From: Flavobacteria bacterium BBFL7
GTDB taxonomy: Bacteria; Bacteroidota; Bacteroidia; Flavobacteriales; Flavobacteriaceae
Direction of reading: 5' to 3'
Assembly (NCBI GenBank): GCA_000153385.1
Contig: CH672374.1
Span: 828,993-880,898, forward strand
Length of the DNA: 51,906 nucleotides
Shown one piece after another: positions 26,209-35,281 of the stretch. A model generated the notes under the pieces. The model was not told the DNA's origin. It searched no databases and saw only the letters and a list, made by a program, of their open reading frames with translations. The position numbers were made by a program, and so were the translations under genes. Each line of letters opens with the position of its first letter. Within the stretch, counting starts at the first letter, position 1.

Positions 26209-26730
26209 TTAATAGTGAAGTACTGATGCGATCTTATAATCTTTAATTTTTTCGCGGCCATTAATAAAGTCTAGTTCAATAACAAAGTTAAAACCTTCTA
26301 CTTTCCCACCAGCTTTTTGAATGATTTGAGCTGCGGCTATTGCAGTGCCGCCAGTAGCCAACACATCATCGTGTATCAATACACAATCACCAGGTGAAAT
26401 TGCATTTTCCTGTAGTTCTAGAGTATCTGTACCATATTCTAGCTCATACTTTTGTGAAATAATGGCTCCAGGTAATTTGCCAGGCTTACGCAACATTACA
26501 AATTTTGCGTTGAGTGCATCTGCTAGTAGCATTCCAAAAAGAAAGCCTCTAGATTCAATACCTACTACCACATCAATAGTTTGACCTCTAAAGTCTCTAA
26601 CGAGTAGTTCTGTGGTGATGGATCTCGCTTTCGCGGAAGCGAGTAATGGAGAAATATCCTTAAAAACAATTCCTTCTTTAGGGAAATCTGGGATGTCGTG
26701 TATGTGGGATTCTATAAATTCATTATTCAT
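26209..26730 (-). CDS. apt: Adenine phosphoribosyltransferase
   Basis: Salvages adenine with PRPP to AMP. 173 residues, full length. It shows FKDISPLLA at the flexible N-terminal region, VVGIESRGFLFG, LRKPGKLPG, the YELEYGTDTLEL block, and the PRPP loop CVLIHDDVLATGGTA. Residues ASAKA (about 31-35), just after SPLL, come from a one-mismatch palindrome copy in a region that is variable in the family. It is a single gene divergent from the DUF4139 gene. Confidence 0.97.
   Translation of the reverse strand: MNNEFIESHIHDIPDFPKEGIVFKDISPLLASAKARSITTELLVRDFRGQTIDVVVGIESRGFLFGMLLADALNAKFVMLRKPGKLPGAIISQKYELEYGTDTLELQENAISPGDCVLIHDDVLATGGTAIAAAQIIQKAGGKVEGFNFVIELDFINGREKIKDYKIASVLHY
26626..26641. 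repeat. Palindrome copy 5 (one mismatch), inside apt
   Basis: CGCTTTCGCGGAAGCG, 15 of 16 bases. It encodes ASAKA in the leftward frame. Confidence 0.9.
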
Positions 26731-26789
26731 TTTCTAAAAGTAAGAAGTTACTTTTATTTTATCTTTAAATTTGAGTCAAACATTTCACT

Positions 26790-28646
26790 ATGAGAATTCT
26801 TTTTATCACCATACTGCTTTCCTCATTTTTAGTCCATAGTCAGGATTTAAAAACAGCATCTACTATTAATGAAGTTACCTTATACCTACAAGGTGCTCGT
26901 ATAGAACGTACTGCTAGTATAGAATTGAAAAAAGGCACCCATGAGATTAAATTAAGTGATTTATCACCCGACATTGATGAGGCCAGTATCAATATTACAG
27001 ATCTAGACGGAATGAGACTTAACGGACTTTCTTACAGCGCTACTGCATTAGAAAAGAAAGAAACTAGCAATAATATTAAAGCACTAGACGCTCAAATTGC
27101 AGAGGTAAAAGATGAGATAGGTAAATTAAATGCACTTAATAGTGGTCTGGACCAGGAGAGATTACTATTAGAAAGCAATCGCAGTCTTAACAGTAAAGAT
27201 ACCGGATTGAGCCTTGCACAAATTAAAGAATTTGGTTCTTATTACCGTACCAGATTTGCTGCTATTATTAATGAGCGCAATGCAAATAATGAGGCTATTA
27301 CTAAAGCGAGCGAGCAACTGAATAAGTTGAATATCGAAAAGCAGAAGCTTAATCCTGAGGCTAATGAACGTCGAGGAACAATAACGTTAAAAGTCATCAC
27401 ACCATCAACACGTCGCTACTCGATTAACTTTAGTTATAATGTATATAGCGCTGGATGGGTACCTATTTATGATATCACGGCACAAGGCACTGATGACAAA
27501 ATAAATCTCGCTTTTAAAGCCCAAGCTTATCAAGCTACTGGTACAGACTGGAATAATGTAAAATTAAAGATATCAACTGGTGATCCTCAAATGGATAACC
27601 AGATGCCGCAACTAGAAACAAAACGTCTAGGTTTTGTAAGTAGGAACTACAACGCAAGAGCAACGGGTAGAAGTAATAAACGATATAATCCATTAGTCAA
27701 AACTATAAATGGTAAAGTGACTGATAATTCTGGCGAACCTGTATTGGGAGCAACGGTATTAATAAAAGGAACCTCTATAGCAACAACTACCGATTTTGAT
27801 GGTAATTATAGTATTAATGCAGAGGATGGCGAAGTACTAGTGATTAGTTATGCTGGCTATACACCTCAAGAAACACCTATATATGCTTCCAACATCAATG
27901 TAACTATGGAAGAATCATTAGATGCAGTTGTAGTTTCAGCCTATCGTACTGTAAAGAAAAGTAGATTTGATTATGATGCTGAAGAGGTTGAAGTAGATGA
28001 TTATGTACCAGCTGTAGTTGAAGACATTGAAGAGAATATAGCATCGCGCACCTTTAATTTATCACAGCTTTACTCAATACCTAGTACGGGAGAATCTACA
28101 GATATAGAAATATCAAATAATAATGTTGATGCTGCATATGCTTATTATGCTGCTCCAGTAATTAATGAAAATGTGTTTCTGACCGCTACTCTTTCTAATT
28201 GGGAATCATTGAATTTAATACCTGGAGAAGCAAATGTTTATTTTGAAGATGCATTTATAGGTAAAATATATTTTGACACTGATACCACTAAAGAAGAGTT
28301 GGTAGTAGGCTTAGGTGTTGATCCACAGATAAGCGTTAAGCGCGAAGATAAACGAGATTTCAAAGCAAAATCTTTCTTTGGCAACAACCGTATCGTTTCT
28401 AAAAATTATGAAATTATTTTAAAAAATAATCGTAATAAAACAGTGATGGTTAAACTGCAAGATCGTGTACCAATAAGTGGCAATAGTGAGATTAAAGTAG
28501 ATGAAGTGGAAACGGGAACGGCACAAGTCGATAAAGAAACTCAAATTTTAACTTGGGAAATCAACTTAGGTAGTGGTAGTCAGGTTCAAGAACGTTTTTC
28601 TTATCGCGTTAAGTATCCTAAAAGGAGGCGAATCAATCTAGAGTAA
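26790..28646 (+). CDS. DUF4139 protein with an inserted carboxypeptidase-regulatory-like domain
   Basis: 618 residues. A signal peptide (1-17) is followed by the DUF4140 N-terminal region (TINEVTLYLQGARIERTASIEL), a coiled coil (about 85-190) and the DUF4139 beta-rich domain (SYNVYSAGWVPIYDITAQG, YQATGTDWNNVKLKISTGDP). Between its early and late parts lies an inserted about 85-residue domain (about 308-392: INGKVTDNSGEPVLGATVLIKG...DFDGNYSI...VLVISYAGY). This is the same type of domain that leads SusC/TonB-dependent receptors. The second half of DUF4139 resumes at about residue 460 (FLTATLSNWESLNLIPGEANVYFED) and ends LTWEINLGSGSQVQERFSY. Probably periplasmic; role unknown. Confidence 0.88.
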   Translation: MRILFITILLSSFLVHSQDLKTASTINEVTLYLQGARIERTASIELKKGTHEIKLSDLSPDIDEASINITDLDGMRLNGLSYSATALEKKETSNNIKALDAQIAEVKDEIGKLNALNSGLDQERLLLESNRSLNSKDTGLSLAQIKEFGSYYRTRFAAIINERNANNEAITKASEQLNKLNIEKQKLNPEANERRGTITLKVITPSTRRYSINFSYNVYSAGWVPIYDITAQGTDDKINLAFKAQAYQATGTDWNNVKLKISTGDPQMDNQMPQLETKRLGFVSRNYNARATGRSNKRYNPLVKTINGKVTDNSGEPVLGATVLIKGTSIATTTDFDGNYSINAEDGEVLVISYAGYTPQETPIYASNINVTMEESLDAVVVSAYRTVKKSRFDYDAEEVEVDDYVPAVVEDIEENIASRTFNLSQLYSIPSTGESTDIEISNNNVDAAYAYYAAPVINENVFLTATLSNWESLNLIPGEANVYFEDAFIGKIYFDTDTTKEELVVGLGVDPQISVKREDKRDFKAKSFFGNNRIVSKNYEIILKNNRNKTVMVKLQDRVPISGNSEIKVDEVETGTAQVDKETQILTWEINLGSGSQVQERFSYRVKYPKRRRINLE

Positions 28647-28674
28647 AATTTAATTAAATTATTATTGATTCTGC

Positions 28675-28706
28675 TTTGCTGCAATTGAACAAAAAGTATA
28701 TATTTG
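28675..28706 (+). promoter_or_regulatory. tRNA-Arg promoter
   Basis: TTTG (28675-28678), a 20-base spacer, TATATTTG (28699-28706); transcription would begin about 28 bases before the tRNA. Confidence 0.72.
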
Positions 28707-28740
28707 CAGCCGCTAAGGCGTTAAGCTGGACGTGATACTA

Positions 28741-28814
28741 GGCCTCGTGGCGCAACTGAATAGCGCACTTGATTACGGCTCAAGAGGTTACAGGTTTGAA
28801 TCCTGTCGAGGTCA
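28741..28814 (+). tRNA. tRNA-Arg (ACG)
   Basis: Acceptor GGCCTCG / CGAGGTC, D stem GCGC/GCGC, anticodon stem CTTGA/TCAAG with loop TTACGGC (anticodon ACG, 28775-28777; the A is expected to be deaminated to inosine), T arm ACAGG-TTTGAAT-CCTGT, discriminator A. CCA is not encoded. Confidence 0.96.
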
Positions 28815-28825
28815 CTAGATATAAC

Positions 28826-28856
28826 AAGGGTTTCAAGAAATTGAGACCCTTTTTTA
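28826..28856 (+). terminator. Terminator after tRNA-Arg
   Basis: Stem AAGGGTTTCA / TGAGACCCTT (one wobble), loop AGAAAT, followed by a T run. Confidence 0.88.
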
Positions 28857-28954
28857 TGCTCTAAATTTTAGCATAATTAATAAAAAATGGAATCATCACA
28901 AATTGTAACAATCCCATTTCAAGGTTTTGCAGTTATTATTTTAAAAATCAATGA

Positions 28955-30373
28955 CTATCTCCATCCACCACCAAGAGCTTCATATAAATCTACAATAGAA
29001 ACTAGCTGCTGTAATTGGCTGTCTATAATATTAAGTTCGGCATTTAAAGCGCTTTCTCTTGCTGTTAATAAGTCTAAGTAGTTAGCGTAACCATTTTTAA
29101 GTAACTCGTTAGAATTGGCTTCGGCTGTACGTAAAGCTTCCACTTCATTTTTTCTAAAGTCGAACTTTTTAGTTTCAGCTTTATAAGTATATAACGCATT
29201 TGATACTTCACTTCCTGCTACTAACAAAGTCTTTTTAAACTCGAGTAAAGCTTGTTCTTGTTGTGCAAGCGCTACTTCTTTTTGAGTTTTAATTTTTCTT
29301 TGATTAAAAATAGGTTGCGTTAATCCGCCAATAAGATTAGCAAATAATGAATTCGCATTCAATAATTTATCTAATTCTAAGCTTTGAAATCCTCCTGAGG
29401 CTGTTAGAGTTAACGACGGATAAAAATTACTTCTAGCCACATTAGTCAACTCAAAAGAATTTATTAAACCATACTCTGCAGCCATAACATCTGGTCTGTT
29501 ACTTAATAATGTTGCAGGAACACCTAAAACAATATCTTGATCTATATTTTGAATATCTAAACTGCTTCTTTCAAAAGTTTGAGGTGATTTTCCTAATAAA
29601 ATACTTAGCGTATTTTCAGTTTTAAAAATAGCAACTTCAATATCTACTTGTAAAGCTCGTGCACTGTTGTATTGTGCGATATTTTGGTCTACTGCAACTT
29701 GTGTTACTTGTCCAGCATCTTTTAAAGCTTTAATTGTCGTAACACTACTATCTCTAGTTACAATAGTTTGTTTAGTTACTTCTAATTGCGCATCTAAAGC
29801 TAATAAATTGTAATAGGTATTTGCAATGCTAGATACCAGCTGCGTTTTTACTGCTTGATGTCCTGCGACACTTTGCAAATAAGCTGCTCGTGTTGCACGT
29901 TTATTGCTTCTAATTTTCCCCCAAATATCTGCTTCCCAAGATAAATCTGCAGTAATATCGTAAGTATCTAAACCACCACTAAAAATTGAACCAAATTGGC
30001 TGTTTTCAGAAAACTCTTGACGTGTATAATTAGCTCCAACGTTTACAGATGGTAAATAACCTGCTTTACCTTGCTTTGCATAAGCTTGTGCTGCTAAAAT
30101 TTGCTGCAAAGCAATACGTACATCCATATTATTCTGAAGACCTTCTTCTATATATTGTTGAAGGTATTGGTCTGTAAATAAATTTTTCCAAGACACATCT
30201 GCAATAGATATGCTATCTGTAGGTAAATTATCGGTTCTGTAAAGTGCTTGCGTTTCAGCATCTATATCTGGTCTCACATAATCTTGAGCTACAAAACAAC
30301 TTTGTAGTGTTAATGCAACAACTAGTATTAATGCGCCTTTACTAAAGTTTCTATGTTTTAATATTGATTTCAT
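28955..30373 (-). CDS. TolC-like outer-membrane efflux lipoprotein (NodT type)
   Basis: 472 residues from MKSILKHRNFSKGALIL; an earlier in-frame start would overlap the permease gene. The lipobox (LTLQSC) fits NodT-type factors that are lipid-anchored. Two OEP repeats are visible, with long helices (NMDVRIALQQILAAQAYAKQ; LEFKKTLLVAGSEVSNALYTYKAE) and the strand motif LSWEADIWGKIRSNKRA that is diagnostic of the family (WEADLWG). NRPDVMAAEYGL starts the second repeat. It forms the exit duct for the RND pump encoded just upstream and is the last gene of the regulator - adaptor - permease - duct operon. Confidence 0.95.
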   Translation of the reverse strand: MKSILKHRNFSKGALILVVALTLQSCFVAQDYVRPDIDAETQALYRTDNLPTDSISIADVSWKNLFTDQYLQQYIEEGLQNNMDVRIALQQILAAQAYAKQGKAGYLPSVNVGANYTRQEFSENSQFGSIFSGGLDTYDITADLSWEADIWGKIRSNKRATRAAYLQSVAGHQAVKTQLVSSIANTYYNLLALDAQLEVTKQTIVTRDSSVTTIKALKDAGQVTQVAVDQNIAQYNSARALQVDIEVAIFKTENTLSILLGKSPQTFERSSLDIQNIDQDIVLGVPATLLSNRPDVMAAEYGLINSFELTNVARSNFYPSLTLTASGGFQSLELDKLLNANSLFANLIGGLTQPIFNQRKIKTQKEVALAQQEQALLEFKKTLLVAGSEVSNALYTYKAETKKFDFRKNEVEALRTAEANSNELLKNGYANYLDLLTARESALNAELNIIDSQLQQLVSIVDLYEALGGGWR

Positions 30374-30377
30374 TGTT

Positions 30378-33300
30378 TTAGTCTTCAATAGTTTGTACTG
30401 CTGGTTTACCCGAAACTTTTTCTTGTAACCATTGGAATAATATAAATAAGATTGGAATAACAAATACTCCTAGAATAGTACCAATTAACATTCCTCCTGC
30501 TGCTCCAGAACCAATCGAGTTGTTTCCTTCAGATCCAACACCTTTTGCTAATGCTAATGGCATTAAACCTAAAATAAAAGCGAACGAAGTCATTAAAATT
30601 GGACGCAAACGCGATTTGGCTCCATGGATTGCTGCATCTACAATACTCTCGCCATTTTTTCGTCTGGCTAAGGCAAACTCGACAATAAGTATGGCATTTT
30701 TGGCCAATAGACCAATAAGCATGATTAAGGCAATTTGGAAATATATGTTGTTTTCTAGTCCTAAAAACTTAGTCGATATATAAGCTCCAAAGACACCAAA
30801 TGGTAATGAGAATATTACAGCAAATGGTAATAAGTAACTTTCGTATTGTGCACTTAATAAAAAGTATACAAACAGAATACTAAGTATAAATATAAACGTC
30901 GTTTGGTTTCCTGCATTAACTTCTTCACGTGTTAAACCAGAATAAGCCACTGTATAATTACTAGGTAATTTTGCAACTTCTTCTTCAATAACTCTAATGG
31001 CATCACCTGTACTAAAACCTTCGTTTGTAGCACCAGAAATCATAGTAGAATTAAATAAGTTGAAACGCGTTACCGACTGTGGTCCATACACACGCTCTAA
31101 GGTTACAAACTGTGTAATTGGCGTCATCTCGCCAGAATCTGTTCTTACATACATGCTATTTAAAGCGTTTTCATCTGCTCTATCTTCTGGTAAAGCTTGA
31201 ATGTATACTCTAAATTGTTTTCCGAATCTAGAGAAATCCGAAGCATAAATTCCACCTATATAACCTTGTAATGTTGAAAATATACTACTTACAGATACAC
31301 CTTTTTCTTTAGCTAATGGCACATTGACTTCCATTTCATATTGCGGATAACTTGTACTAAAAGATGATGTTGCATATTTAATTTCTGGATGACTCATTAA
31401 AGCCATAGAAAAATCTTTATTGGCTTGATCTAAATCTGTAAACTCACCACCGAACTTATCTAATAAGTTAATTTCAAAACCTGCTGAGTTACCAAAACCA
31501 CGTATACTTGGAGGCGAAAAGAATATAATATTGGCATCAGGTATTCCTGCTGCTACACCAAATAGCTTTCCTGTTATCGCTTCCGCGGAAAGTGAAGCTT
31601 CTTCACGTTCATCCCAGTTTTTAAGTTTTATAATACCAAAACTATAATTACTACCTGCACCACTAATTAAACTTCTACCTTTAATAAAGTTTACAGCTTC
31701 AATACCTTCAATATTTTCAATTTGAGCGTATAGTTTTCTTGATACAGCATCTGTTCTATCTAACGATGCTCCAGGAGGTAATTCGATATTAGCAAATACA
31801 ATTCCTCTATCTTCATTAGGTACAAAACCTGTTGGAGTTGTTGTTGAAGCCCAGTAAATACCAACTACTGCAATGATTAATAGTAATACCGAAACAAACT
31901 TTCTTTTGTATAAAAACTGAAGTGATTTTCCATACTTTTCAATAGTTGCATTAAAGCCACGATTAAATAATGTATAAAAACGTTTTAATGGTCCTTTTCC
32001 TTTTAACTCTTCATCATCTTTATGTTCTTTTAATAATAAAGCACATAATGCTGGACTTAAGGTTAAGGCATTTACTGCCGAAATTAAAATGGCAATAATT
32101 AAGGTCACACCAAATTGCTCGTAAAATACTCCTGTTGGTCCAGTTACAAAGGTCACAGGAATAAATACTGCTGCCATAACTAATGTAATAGAAATAATGG
32201 CACCAGAAATTTCATTCATGGCAGTAATGGTTGCCTTTTTCGGGTTGTGTTCGCCTTCATCCATTTTAGCATGGACAGCTTCCACGACAACTATGGCATC
32301 ATCTACTACAATACCAATAGCAAGTACTAAGGCAAATAGCGTTAATAAGTTAATAGAATACCCAAAAACATTCAAGAAAAAGAAGGTACCAATAATAGAT
32401 ACTGGTACTGCAATTGCAGGAATTAATGTAGAACGGAAATCTTGTAAAAATATAAATACTACTAAGAATACCAGTAAAAAGGCTTCTAATAAAGTAGTTA
32501 TTACTTTATCTATCGACGCATTTAAGAATAAACTTGTGTCGTATGGTACAAATATGTCTAAGCCTTCTGGAAGATCTGCTTTTACATCTTCTAAAGTAGA
32601 CTTAATATTTTCAATAATTTCTTGTGCGTTAGATCCTTTAGTTTGGAAGATTCCCATAAAAACTGCAGGATTACCCATACTCATGGCATTGGATGCGTAA
32701 GATTGTGCATCTAACTCGATAGTTGCGACATCTTTTAAACGTAAAAACTCTCCGTTTCCTAGGGCTTTTATAACAATATCACTGTATTGCGCTTCGTCTT
32801 TAAAACGACCACTATAGGTTAAAGCATATGAAAATGATTCTCCATTATTCTCACCTAAGGATCCAGCAGCTGCTTCTAAGTTTTGTTCAGCTAAAGCTGC
32901 AGTTATATCTGAAGGAATTAAGTTATAAGACGCTAATTTCTCTGGATTTAACCAAATACGCATCGCGTAATCTTGTTGCGAGAATACACTAACATCTCCA
33001 ACACCACTAATACGTTGCATTGCTGGAATAACGTTAATTTTTAAGTAATTTTGAATGAATGTAGCGTCGTAATTTTCACTTTCAGAATACATGGAAATAA
33101 ACATCAACGCACTGGTTTCTTGCTTTTGTGTTACAACTCCTGTTTGGGTTACCTCTGATGGTAATAATGGTGTCGCTCTAGCCACACGGTTTTGAACGTT
33201 TACTGCAGCAATATCTGCATCTGTTTCTTGATCAAAATATACTGTAATTTCTGCTGTACCTGTATTTGACGCTGTAGAGGTAATGTACGTCATACCTTCA

Positions 33301-33515
33301 ACACCATTAATTTGCTCTTCAATAGGTACAATAACACTCTCTAAAACGGTTTCTGCATTGGCACCTGTATAGTTTGCAGTTACTTTAATTGTTGGTGGCG
33401 CAATATCTGGATATTCCTCTATTGGTAAGGTAGTTATACTAATAACACCTAGCATAACTATGATAATAGAGATTACTGTCGAAAGCACTGGTCTTTCAAT
33501 AAATGTTTTTAACAT
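30378..33515 (-). CDS. RND multidrug efflux permease (AcrB/HAE1 type)
   Basis: 1045 residues, full length. An inner-membrane proton-driven pump that works as a trimer. The start MLKTFIERPVLSTVISIIIVMLGV and the large periplasmic loops are typical of HAE1 transporters. The proton-relay aspartates lie in LALVLAIGIVVDDAIVVVEAVHAKM (Asp-Asp), and the matching second-half membrane block contains YLLPFAVIFSLPFGVFGAY and RLRPILMTSFAFILGLMPLA. It lies between its adaptor (22-base gap) and outer-membrane duct (4-base gap to the predicted start). Substrates cannot be told from sequence; drugs, bile-like detergents or algal compounds are possible. Confidence 0.97.
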   Translation of the reverse strand: MLKTFIERPVLSTVISIIIVMLGVISITTLPIEEYPDIAPPTIKVTANYTGANAETVLESVIVPIEEQINGVEGMTYITSTASNTGTAEITVYFDQETDADIAAVNVQNRVARATPLLPSEVTQTGVVTQKQETSALMFISMYSESENYDATFIQNYLKINVIPAMQRISGVGDVSVFSQQDYAMRIWLNPEKLASYNLIPSDITAALAEQNLEAAAGSLGENNGESFSYALTYSGRFKDEAQYSDIVIKALGNGEFLRLKDVATIELDAQSYASNAMSMGNPAVFMGIFQTKGSNAQEIIENIKSTLEDVKADLPEGLDIFVPYDTSLFLNASIDKVITTLLEAFLLVFLVVFIFLQDFRSTLIPAIAVPVSIIGTFFFLNVFGYSINLLTLFALVLAIGIVVDDAIVVVEAVHAKMDEGEHNPKKATITAMNEISGAIISITLVMAAVFIPVTFVTGPTGVFYEQFGVTLIIAILISAVNALTLSPALCALLLKEHKDDEELKGKGPLKRFYTLFNRGFNATIEKYGKSLQFLYKRKFVSVLLLIIAVVGIYWASTTTPTGFVPNEDRGIVFANIELPPGASLDRTDAVSRKLYAQIENIEGIEAVNFIKGRSLISGAGSNYSFGIIKLKNWDEREEASLSAEAITGKLFGVAAGIPDANIIFFSPPSIRGFGNSAGFEINLLDKFGGEFTDLDQANKDFSMALMSHPEIKYATSSFSTSYPQYEMEVNVPLAKEKGVSVSSIFSTLQGYIGGIYASDFSRFGKQFRVYIQALPEDRADENALNSMYVRTDSGEMTPITQFVTLERVYGPQSVTRFNLFNSTMISGATNEGFSTGDAIRVIEEEVAKLPSNYTVAYSGLTREEVNAGNQTTFIFILSILFVYFLLSAQYESYLLPFAVIFSLPFGVFGAYISTKFLGLENNIYFQIALIMLIGLLAKNAILIVEFALARRKNGESIVDAAIHGAKSRLRPILMTSFAFILGLMPLALAKGVGSEGNNSIGSGAAGGMLIGTILGVFVIPILFILFQWLQEKVSGKPAVQTIED

Positions 33516-33537
33516 GATAAATATGTTTGGTGGTTAT

Positions 33538-34668
33538 TTAATTTCTAAATAATGTTGCAACCGGTTTAATAGCTTCTTCAAAAGAAGTGTCTTGAGGCGC
33601 AATTGCCATTCCGTTTTTTAATTTTCCGATACCTGAGATTACAATTTTATCGCTAGGCTCTAAACCAGACTCTACAACATATAAATTATCGACTGTGCCT
33701 TGCACTTTTAAAATAGAAGTTTCCACTTTATTGTCTGCTCCTAACTTAAAAATCATAATATTACCTTGCTGCTCGAAAGTTGCAGTTTGTGGCACAACAA
33801 TAGCGTCTTTATATTCTATTGGGAATTTAATTTTACCACTGTTTCCGTTGGTTAAAATTTCGTTTGGATTATCAAAAGCAGCTCTAATTTGAATCGTTCC
33901 AGTGCTTTGGTTAATTTGTCCTGTACTGGTTTGAATACGACCTTTTTCAGAATACTCTTTTCCGTTAGCTAAAACTAAAGTTAAGTCAGGCGAATTCTTG
34001 ATACGCTCTGCTTTATTTTGACCTTTAGAGCGTTGTAAATGATCTATATATTGTGCTTCGTTAAAACTAAAAAAAGCATATACCTCATCTATTTGACTCA
34101 CTGTTGTTAATGGTGTAGCATCACTAGGGCTTATTAAAGCGCCTTCTCTAAAATTAATAGCGCCAACAAAACCATCTATTGGACTTTTAATTGTCGCGTA
34201 ACCAATATTTGCAGTTACTCCACTATAATTAGCTTTAGCTTGAGCTAAATTGGCTTTAGCAGTTTCTAATTGTACTGGACTAATAATATTTTTTTCTACT
34301 AAAGGAATTAGTTTATCAACCTCAACTTGTGCCACATTTACTTGCGCTTTTGCTGCACCTGCATCTTGGCTTAACGATTGTGTTTCTAGTTTAAATAAGG
34401 TTTGTCCTTTACGTACTTTTTGTCCTTCGTCTACATAAACTTTTTCTACATATCCCGAAGTTTTTGCTCTTACATCACTATTAACTTTACCTTCTATAGT
34501 TGTAGGATACTCCGTAAAACCAGTAACGGTTTTACTTTGTAATTGTACTACAGGATAAGGTGATGGAGCAGCCTCAGAAAGAGTCTTTGGTTGTGCCTTA
34601 TCACCACAACTTAATACTCCTATAGATATGCTAAGTATGATAACTGTGTTTCTTATTCTCTTCATCAT
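33538..34668 (-). CDS. RND efflux periplasmic adaptor (membrane fusion protein), lipoprotein
   Basis: 376 residues. The signal MMKRIRNTVIILSISIGVLSCGDK has a lipobox. The order is as in AcrA: a first half of the lipoyl-like domain (VRAKTSGYVEKVYVDEGQKVRKGQTLFKLE), a helical hairpin (about 95-150), the second lipoyl half (ATIKSPIDGFVGAINFREGALI), a beta-barrel and a membrane-proximal domain. It bridges the permease to the TolC-like duct. It starts 14 bases after the regulator, so the whole set shares one transcript. Confidence 0.95.
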   Translation of the reverse strand: MMKRIRNTVIILSISIGVLSCGDKAQPKTLSEAAPSPYPVVQLQSKTVTGFTEYPTTIEGKVNSDVRAKTSGYVEKVYVDEGQKVRKGQTLFKLETQSLSQDAGAAKAQVNVAQVEVDKLIPLVEKNIISPVQLETAKANLAQAKANYSGVTANIGYATIKSPIDGFVGAINFREGALISPSDATPLTTVSQIDEVYAFFSFNEAQYIDHLQRSKGQNKAERIKNSPDLTLVLANGKEYSEKGRIQTSTGQINQSTGTIQIRAAFDNPNEILTNGNSGKIKFPIEYKDAIVVPQTATFEQQGNIMIFKLGADNKVETSILKVQGTVDNLYVVESGLEPSDKIVISGIGKLKNGMAIAPQDTSFEEAIKPVATLFRN

Positions 34669-34682
34669 TTTGGTTTGATTAT

Positions 34683-35183
34683 TTAAAAATCGAATTTTTG
34701 GTCTTTTATTTTTTTTCTTATATCCTTCATAGAGTCAGTAGCTCCGTCAATGAACTTGATGTAATCATCATGAAAAGTTAAATCGAACTTCTCTTCTGTT
34801 TTTTTTCCTTTGTGATCATTGATAGACTCTTTGTAACTTTTGATCTCAAGATGCAATTCCCTAACTTCTTGCCACTCATTAATTAAATCATCAATATGTT
34901 GCATAACTGAACCTTTGTTAATCACAAAATATTTTTTGCGATCTCCAGTTTTAGTGAAATACTCAATCTTATTAAGATCTTGTAAATGATTTAAATGAGT
35001 AGAAATAGTACTTTTACTTGCACAAAGTATTGTTACCATTTCATCAAACGTAGTTCCCTTTTTCCCAGTCAAAATCACATAAGCTAAAATACGTGCGGCA
35101 ACCGGAGCTAATTGCTCTCTATTTTCTAAATGAACACCTAGTTTTTCCACTAGTCTCATTTTCTCATTACATATTTCTTCCAT
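34683..35183 (-). CDS. MarR/GbsR-family transcriptional regulator
   Basis: 166 residues. The winged-helix region (about 20-105) carries LAPVAARILAYVILTGKKGTTFDEMV, then the recognition helix ASKSTISTHLNHLQDLNKIEYF and a wing (TKTGDRKKYFVI). A helical C-terminal part (about 110-165) is likely to give dimerisation. It is closest to the GbsR/PadR-like set of MarR relatives common in Bacteroidetes. First gene of the efflux operon, and an inverted repeat overlaps its own promoter, so autorepression with derepression of the pump is likely. This regulation is inferred. Confidence 0.92.
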   Translation of the reverse strand: MEEICNEKMRLVEKLGVHLENREQLAPVAARILAYVILTGKKGTTFDEMVTILCASKSTISTHLNHLQDLNKIEYFTKTGDRKKYFVINKGSVMQHIDDLINEWQEVRELHLEIKSYKESINDHKGKKTEEKFDLTFHDDYIKFIDGATDSMKDIRKKIKDQKFDF

Positions 35184-35206
35184 AATTTATTTCTATTACA
35201 AGAATT

Positions 35207-35234
35207 TGTGATATCACTATTCATGTGATTACAC
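35207..35234. promoter_or_regulatory. Two TGTGAT-type elements in the efflux regulator leader
   Basis: GTGATATCAC (35208-35217) is a perfect 10-base palindrome. TGTGATATCAC and TGTGATTACAC occur 17 bases apart between the -7 box and the regulator's start codon. They may be a second protein-binding site. Confidence 0.35.
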
Positions 35235-35238
35235 CATG

Positions 35239-35281
35239 CAAATATACAAGTAGTTCGGAACCAACCGAACTTAACGAAGTT
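35239..35281 (-). promoter_or_regulatory. Promoter and operator of the efflux operon
   Basis: On the leftward strand the -7 box TATATTTG occupies 35246-35239. The inverted repeat AGTTCGG-AACCAA-CCGAACT (35252-35271) fills the spacer and reaches the -33 position, where a bound repressor would exclude RNA polymerase. A second inverted repeat AACTT-AACG-AAGTT (35268-35281) overlaps its outer arm. Confidence 0.75.

Noticed and set aside
28647-28660. AATTTAATTAAATT palindrome after the DUF4139 gene
   Set aside because: Pure A/T symmetry is common in low-GC gaps and carries little information.
31578-31594. CGCTTCCGCGGAAAGTG, a palindrome-like word in the RND permease gene
   Set aside because: It shares the TTCCGCGGAA symmetry, but the right arm is shifted and several bases differ, so chance resemblance is as likely as a decayed copy.
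32197-32700. Rightward 167-codon frame opposite the RND permease
   Set aside because: It is antisense to strongly conserved membrane segments; its Ser/Thr/Lys-rich product looks like a shadow.
28955-34668. RND efflux operon as a recent horizontal acquisition
   Set aside because: It lacks exact palindrome copies over nearly 6 kb, but other gene-sized stretches do too, and no mobile-element borders or clear base-composition break are visible.
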